From the NCBI RefSeq assembly GCF_900113325.1, contig NZ_FOOY01000003.1, positions 1 to 64,000 on the forward strand: a DNA stretch of 64,000 bases, given 5' to 3'. The translations under genes were made by a program, and so were the position numbers. The notes below the pieces were generated by a model. The model searched no databases, was not told the origin of the DNA, and saw nothing but the letters and a program-made list of their open reading frames with translations. Within the stretch, counting starts at the first letter, position 1, and the number at the start of each line of letters is the position of its first letter. This document shows, piece after piece, positions 59,771-64,000 of this stretch. The DNA comes from Sporolactobacillus nakayamae. Its GTDB lineage: Bacteria; Bacillota; Bacilli; Bacillales; Sporolactobacillaceae.

Positions 59771-60319
59771 ATGGATGGATTAACCGAAAAAAAGATAAGT
59801 TCAAAAGAAATTTTTAAAGGCAGAATTGTTCATCTATTTGTCGATCAAGTACTGCTACCAAATGGTGAAGAATCCTCTCGTGAAGTAGTCAAACACCCGG
59901 GTGCTGTCGCTGTGATTGCCGTTAATAAAGAAGGTAAGCTGCTACTTGTCAGACAGTATCGTTATCCGCTGGATGGAATTATTTACGAGATACCCGCGGG
60001 TAAGTTGGAACCTAATGAAAATCCGGATCATTCTGCATTAAGAGAGCTTGAGGAAGAAACGGGCTGTCAATGCAAAAAGATGGAAAAAATAGCTTCATTC
60101 TATTCGTCACCGGGATTTTCCGATGAATTGCTTCATGTCTACTTTACTGATTCTCTCATTGAAGGCAGACAGCACCTCGATCAGGACGAATTTCTAGAAG
60201 TTTGCGCAGTGGATCTTGAAGAAGCAATACAAATGATAGAAGATCACCGCATTTTTGATGCGAAGTCAGTCTATGCTGTGCAATATATGCAGCTTAAGGC
60301 AATGCGAGCTGCAAACTGA
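59771..60319 (+). CDS. nudF: ADP-ribose pyrophosphatase, Nudix family
   Basis: NudF hydrolyses ADP-ribose to AMP and ribose-5-phosphate. The 182-residue protein shows VRQYRYPLDGIIYEIPAGKLEPNENP, followed by the Nudix box GKLE...ALRELEEETGCQC, and SPGFSDELLHVYFT downstream. ATG 59771 follows AGAGGATG; a GTG two codons earlier overlaps that site. The gene order nudF, spoIIM, fur, yqzK, xerD, pupG matches Bacillus. Confidence 0.94.
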   Translation: MDGLTEKKISSKEIFKGRIVHLFVDQVLLPNGEESSREVVKHPGAVAVIAVNKEGKLLLVRQYRYPLDGIIYEIPAGKLEPNENPDHSALRELEEETGCQCKKMEKIASFYSSPGFSDELLHVYFTDSLIEGRQHLDQDEFLEVCAVDLEEAIQMIEDHRIFDAKSVYAVQYMQLKAMRAAN

Positions 60320-60419
60320 AAGATTCGTGAAAACTCTCGATTTGGTCATAGTTATCTGAATGAATCATAGAATGAGATTATAGATTTCAGATGATCGAAC
60401 ATGTCGGGAGGTCGACCGA

Positions 60420-61052
60420 ATGATTGCGGAACGATTAAAAAAAACGCTTGCGAAGCATATTAGCGATTATTTATCACTTTATACTTTTGTTACGGGTTTG
60501 CTGCTCATGGGCATAGTCTTTGGAGCGATTGTTGTGAATTGTCTTTCCTATGAATCAAAAAGTGATTTGCTCCATTATTTACAACAGTTTTTCGGTGAAC
60601 TAGCCAAAAGTCAAATTGCCGATCCGCGAGCGCTTTTCAAAGAGAGCCTTTTTCATGATATGCAGTTTCTCGTTTTGATTTGGGTGCTTGGACTCTCAGT
60701 CATTGGTCTTCCGCTTATCTTTCTGCTGATCTTTGTCAAAGGCATGTTTCTCGGCTTTACTGTTGGTTTTCTTGTTAGCCAAATGGGAACGAAGGGATTA
60801 ATGGCTGTACTCGTCAGCATCTTTCCTCAGAATCTGCTCAGTATTCCAAATTATTTGTTTCTTACCGTTCTGTCGGTTGCGTTTTCATTGAAAATGATAA
60901 GGCAGCTCCTAATGAAAACGAGAAAGCAGCCGATGTTGCCGCAATTTATCAATTATGGGATTGTATTAGCAAGTGCGACATTGATTGCCGCAGCTGCGTC
61001 CGGATACGAAGCTTATATATCGCCTGCATTGATACGCCTTTTTATTTCTTGA
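60420..61052 (+). CDS. spoIIM: Stage II sporulation protein M
   Basis: SpoIIM is a membrane component of the DMP peptidoglycan machinery that drives engulfment of the forespore. The 210-residue protein has about five membrane helices and the conserved VLIWVLGLSVIGLPLIFLLIFVKGMFLGFTVGFLV and SIFPQNLLSIPNYL motifs. The ATG follows GGGAGGTCG. It marks the organism as an endospore former. It lies 100 nt after nudF and before fur. Confidence 0.93.
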   Translation: MIAERLKKTLAKHISDYLSLYTFVTGLLLMGIVFGAIVVNCLSYESKSDLLHYLQQFFGELAKSQIADPRALFKESLFHDMQFLVLIWVLGLSVIGLPLIFLLIFVKGMFLGFTVGFLVSQMGTKGLMAVLVSIFPQNLLSIPNYLFLTVLSVAFSLKMIRQLLMKTRKQPMLPQFINYGIVLASATLIAAAASGYEAYISPALIRLFIS

Positions 61053-61114
61053 TAAGTGGAAAATCAATTCCTTTTAAAATAAAATAATTATAATTTGAAA
61101 GTAATTATATTTAA

Positions 61115-61143
61115 TTGACACTGTTATCAATAAGGATTATAAT
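61115..61143 (+). promoter_or_regulatory. fur promoter
   Basis: TTGACA (61115-61120) and TATAAT (61138-61143) with a 17-bp spacer are perfect sigma-A hexamers. The leader to the fur ATG would be about 130 nt. The flanking AT-rich sequence has no clear PerR or Fur box. Confidence 0.85.
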
Positions 61144-61282
61144 TTTCCTGTAAAACCAATGATCTTATTGATAATAGTCGCATTTTTTCACGATTATGTT
61201 GAGGAATACAGGCCATGATTGGCTACCGAACATTCCAGCGTTATTTTATCTTTGAGATTGTTCTTGCAAAGGGGGGGCTTGT

Positions 61283-61783
61283 ATGGAAGGCAGAATTAAT
61301 CGTATTAAGAAACAACTTCATGCGCAAAAATATAAGCTGACACCGCAGCGAGAAGCCACAGTAAGGGTCTTGTTGGAAAATGAACGAGATCATTTGAGTG
61401 CTGAAGATGTGTACCTCCTTGTCAAAGAGAAAGCGCCTGAAATTGGGCTTGCTACTGTATATCGAACACTTGAATTGTTAGCTGAATTGAAAATTGTAGA
61501 CAAAATTAATTTTGGTGATGGTGTATCGCGATATGATTTGCGTCGTGAAGGGGCGAGTCATTTTCACCATCATTTGGTCTGCATTGAGTGCGGCTCTGTG
61601 GATGAAATACAGGAGGATCTGCTCGGAGAAGTGGAGAAGGTTGTGGAGCGTAAATGGCATTTTAAAGTGAAAGATCACCGCCTGACTTTTCACGGTATTT
61701 GCCATCGCTGCCTGGAAAAACATGAAGAAGAAAACCGCCTGAAAAAAGAAAAAGAATATGAACAGGAAACAGAGAAAGTGTAA
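61283..61783 (+). CDS. fur: Ferric uptake regulator (Fur family)
   Basis: This is a 166-residue iron-responsive repressor. The winged helix spans about residues 15-85 (LTPQREATVRVLLENERDHLSAEDVYLLVKEKAPEIGLATVYRTLELL). Metal ligands are visible in HFHHHLVCIECGSVDEI and GICHRC. A lysine/glutamate-rich tail of about 20 residues follows. Position next to spoIIM and yqzK is that of Bacillus fur rather than perR or zur. The two boxes upstream of feoA are its likely targets. Confidence 0.95.
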   Translation: MEGRINRIKKQLHAQKYKLTPQREATVRVLLENERDHLSAEDVYLLVKEKAPEIGLATVYRTLELLAELKIVDKINFGDGVSRYDLRREGASHFHHHLVCIECGSVDEIQEDLLGEVEKVVERKWHFKVKDHRLTFHGICHRCLEKHEEENRLKKEKEYEQETEKV

Positions 61784-61798
61784 TAGTTTTTGACCGCG

Positions 61799-61827
61799 AC
61801 AGCCTGAGTGCATCAGACTGTTTTTTC
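61799..61827 (+). terminator. Possible fur terminator
   Basis: ACAG-CTGA and TCAG-CTGT form a short stem before TTTTTT, 16 nt past the fur stop. It is weak because of unpaired bases inside. Confidence 0.55.
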
Positions 61828-61967
61828 ATTTTTTCCATGTGAACTGTCTGCAGCCGGTGACCACTGAAGACATCCAAAAGTAAAAAGAGTCGTTATACCG
61901 CAATATTCTCGAACTGTCCTCATATGATTAACTAACGAATTAATTTTGGACAGGCAGGGATGAGCGG

Positions 61968-62219
61968 ATGAACGGTATTTTTCGAATGAGTGTGGATTTT
62001 TTCAAACTATTAATCGCTTTTGCTGTACTCACTGCGGCTTTTTATGCTGGAATGACCTGGGTGGATCACTTTCAGGAAAAGGTGCACCGCTACGATGAAC
62101 CGGGATCAGGCGCAGTAAAAGTCATTCATGAACAGGACGCCAAACGGATGGATGGCGATCAACTGGACAACAGACGTGATTATTCGCGCTTTATAGAATT
62201 CTTGAGAGACGGAGAATGA
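61968..62219 (+). CDS. yqzK: YqzK-like small membrane protein (DUF4227)
   Basis: This 83-residue protein has one N-terminal membrane helix (FFKLLIAFAVLTAAFYAGMTW) and a charged cytoplasmic tail (YDEPGSGAVKVIHEQ). It lies between fur and xerD, exactly where Bacillus carries yqzK, whose function is unknown. The identification rests on position and layout. It is 4 nt upstream of xerD, so the two are probably co-transcribed. Confidence 0.8.
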   Translation: MNGIFRMSVDFFKLLIAFAVLTAAFYAGMTWVDHFQEKVHRYDEPGSGAVKVIHEQDAKRMDGDQLDNRRDYSRFIEFLRDGE

Positions 62220-62223
62220 GCGA

Positions 62224-63126
62224 TTGAGGAAACAGTTAAATGACTTTTTGGACTTACTTATTCGGGAGCGCGGTTTGTCGGAAAATACCATTGAGGCATA
62301 CCGAAGTGATTTATCTCAGTATCTTGCTTTTTTAATGGAAAGTGCGAGCTGCGAGAAGTGGGGTGATGTCACAGAAGTAGTCGTGATGAACTATCTTTAT
62401 CATCTAAAAGATCAGGGCTGCGCGCCGGCAACGCTTGCAAGGAAGGCTGCCGCTATGCGTGGCTTGCATCGCTATCTGATGCGCAGTCACCAAATGGTGA
62501 ACGATCCTGCTTATGCTATGGATATACCCAAGATAAAACAGAAACCGCTTCCCTCAATGTTGACTGTGAATCAAGTGGAGCAGCTCCTGGCAGCGCCGGA
62601 CACTCGGACCAGAACAGGAAAACGTGATCGGGCTATCATGGAGGTACTATATGCGACGGGAATACGCGTATCTGAATGTATCCGGTTAAATCGAGACCAA
62701 GTGAATCTCGGTTTGGAATTTATCCGCTGCGTTGGGAAAAAAGGTGACGAGCGGATACTGCCTCTTGATCCGGAAGCGATTCAAGCGCTCCAATCGTACA
62801 TAACAGAACTTGATCATGAGTCGGCACTGAAAAAAAACGGACAGCCGCTTTTCTTAAATCGGCTGAATAAACGATTGACCAGACAAGGCATTTGGAAAAT
62901 CCTTAAGCAGTACGCTGAAGAAGCGGGGATTTCTGTTCCTATTTCACCGGAAACGCTTCGACAGTCATTAACCGCTCATTTGTTGCAAAACGGTGCATCA
63001 TTCGAATTTGTCGATGAATTGATGGGACGCACGCATCATTCCGCATCGATGCGTTATCCACGACCAAATCGTTTGCCCTTCAAGAAACTTTACACTACCT
63101 ATCATCCACATGTACGATCAAAATAG
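62224..63126 (+). CDS. xerD: Tyrosine recombinase XerD-type with substituted catalytic histidines
   Basis: The 300-residue protein has the XerD core-binding domain (1-105, LRKQLNDFLDLLIRERGLSENTIEAY) and catalytic domain. Arg148 (TGIRVSEC), Lys172 (GKKGDER), Arg246 and Tyr278 sit at the expected places. The two catalytic histidines do not: the HXXR motif reads ETLR (Glu243) and the LGH motif reads MGR (Arg269). Many other core residues are kept. XerD normally resolves chromosome dimers at dif with XerC. The start is TTG after GGAGAATGAGCGA. The deoB gene found after xerD in Bacillus is missing. Confidence 0.88.
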   Translation: MRKQLNDFLDLLIRERGLSENTIEAYRSDLSQYLAFLMESASCEKWGDVTEVVVMNYLYHLKDQGCAPATLARKAAAMRGLHRYLMRSHQMVNDPAYAMDIPKIKQKPLPSMLTVNQVEQLLAAPDTRTRTGKRDRAIMEVLYATGIRVSECIRLNRDQVNLGLEFIRCVGKKGDERILPLDPEAIQALQSYITELDHESALKKNGQPLFLNRLNKRLTRQGIWKILKQYAEEAGISVPISPETLRQSLTAHLLQNGASFEFVDELMGRTHHSASMRYPRPNRLPFKKLYTTYHPHVRSK

Positions 63127-63163
63127 TATGAATGGTATGTGTCACCACACAGGAGAGATGAAC

Positions 63164-63973
63164 ATGAAGCCAATAGAAGAAGTAATGGAAAAGTTGAGAA
63201 AAACCACACGCCAAAAACCAATAATCGGACTGATTCTTGGGTCCGGACTTGGTGATCTGGCTGACGAAATTTCCAATGCGGAACAGATTCCATATCGATC
63301 TCTGCCTCATTTCCCGGAATCGACAGTTAAAGGTCATAAAGGGCAATTTGTCATCGGAGAACTTGAGGGAAAAACTGTTGTTGCGATGCAAGGAAGGTAT
63401 CATCATTATGAGGGCTATTCTCTTGCGCAAGTTGCCTTTCCTGTTTACGTTATGAAGGCGATGGGCATTGAAAAGCTGATTGTTACCAACGCATGCGGGG
63501 GCATCAATACGGATTTTGATCCTGGCGATCTGATGCTAATCACTGATCATATCAACATGCTCGGTGACAGTCCGTTGATCGGACCGAACGATGATGAACT
63601 GGGACCGCGTTTTCCCGATATGTCGCATGCATACAGTTCGGAATTGATTCTGAAGGCGGAAGAAGCTGCTGCAGAACTCAATATCCATATTCGTAAAGGC
63701 GTTTATTTGGCGACTCACGGCCCGCAATATGAAACACCAGCCGAGATTCGAATGATGCGCGTCATGGGTGCTGACGCGGTTGGTATGTCAACCGTTCCTG
63801 AGGTGACTGCGGCGAGCCATCTTCAATTGGATGTACTCGGCATCTCATGTATCACGAACATGGCTTGTGGGATTCTCGATCAGCCGCTGTCACACAAAGA
63901 GGTTATTGAAACCGCAGATCGTGTTAAAGCGGACTTCACAGCCTTAATTAAATCAATTATTCGTTCGATGTGA
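63164..63973 (+). CDS. pupG: Purine nucleoside phosphorylase (PupG/PunA type)
   Basis: This is a trimeric-type purine nucleoside phosphorylase of 269 residues that cleaves guanosine and inosine. Visible motifs are LILGSGLGDLADEI, HYHHYEGYSLAQVAFP, VTNACGGINTDF, THGPQYETPAEIRMMRVMGADAVGMSTVPEV and NMACGI. ATG 63164 follows AGGAGAG by 6 nt; the ATG two codons earlier touches that site. The open frame extends into the end of xerD. The gene is complete; the last 27 bases of the window hold nothing further. Confidence 0.95.
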   Translation: MKPIEEVMEKLRKTTRQKPIIGLILGSGLGDLADEISNAEQIPYRSLPHFPESTVKGHKGQFVIGELEGKTVVAMQGRYHHYEGYSLAQVAFPVYVMKAMGIEKLIVTNACGGINTDFDPGDLMLITDHINMLGDSPLIGPNDDELGPRFPDMSHAYSSELILKAEEAAAELNIHIRKGVYLATHGPQYETPAEIRMMRVMGADAVGMSTVPEVTAASHLQLDVLGISCITNMACGILDQPLSHKEVIETADRVKADFTALIKSIIRSM

Positions 63974-64000
63974 AATTAAATTTAAGCGAGAAAGAGCCGT

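Noticed and set aside
61080-61110. PerR box upstream of fur
   Set aside because: TTATAAT and ATTATAT half-sites are present but too far apart to fit the 15-bp PerR consensus.

Overview
The window looks like chromosomal DNA of an endospore-forming, low-to-mid GC Gram-positive bacterium of the order Bacillales, possibly Sporolactobacillaceae or a relative. The evidence is the spoIIM-fur-yqzK-xerD-pupG gene order, Shine-Dalgarno sites of the AAAGGAGG type, frequent GTG and TTG starts, a proline T-box leader, a CcpA cre site, a GlnR/TnrA box and a Prli42-type small gene. The genus is inferred from general resemblance only.

Layout: 1-370 holds the end of an rRNA operon (23S 3' end, 5S, terminator). 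636-3527 is lutABC (lactate oxidation). 4435-7148 is proBA on the minus strand behind a T-box. 7317-10083 holds a small membrane protein, a MerR regulator, a PatB/MalY-type aminotransferase and two small genes. 10154-11209 is a PAS sensor kinase. 11426-15036 is a Fur-boxed feoA-feoA-feoB iron locus with two Cys-rich membrane proteins. 15954-21271 holds gpmA, a split ThrE exporter, an SGNH hydrolase and topB. 21363-25944 holds hsp20 and a two-subunit ABC exporter behind a leader-peptide attenuator. 26273-32572 holds an esterase, an HPr-like protein without its phosphorylation residues, an MscS channel and a YtrA-type GntR/ABC operon with its operator. 33177-37921 is a branched-chain 2-oxoacid dehydrogenase operon. 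37981-42565 holds chorismate mutase, a LysR/EamA pair, a two-component system and prli42. 42745-46101 holds a PepT-like peptidase, dinB and rnz. 46824-48123 is amt with a GlnR/TnrA-type box. 49187-52677 is an acetoin/pyruvate dehydrogenase-type operon with a cre site. The rest holds an AI-2E family protein, Nudix hydrolases, deoD, a CDF metal exporter with a 26-bp palindrome, tag, an MFS exporter, and the nudF-spoIIM-fur-yqzK-xerD-pupG block.

Most notable signals: (1) 22107-22397, an attenuator with three mutually exclusive RNA helices and a 32-codon leader ORF ahead of a BmrCD-like exporter; (2) three copies of a 430-490 bp intergenic repeat, all between convergent genes, each with about four short palindromes at 52-60 bp spacing; (3) a hairpin motif with compensatory changes, both inside those repeats and alone at 27211-27379; (4) an XerD in which both catalytic histidine positions are substituted; (5) two 2-oxoacid dehydrogenase operons that share at most one E3 gene. 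All functional calls rest on sequence motifs and known family features; no database search was run.
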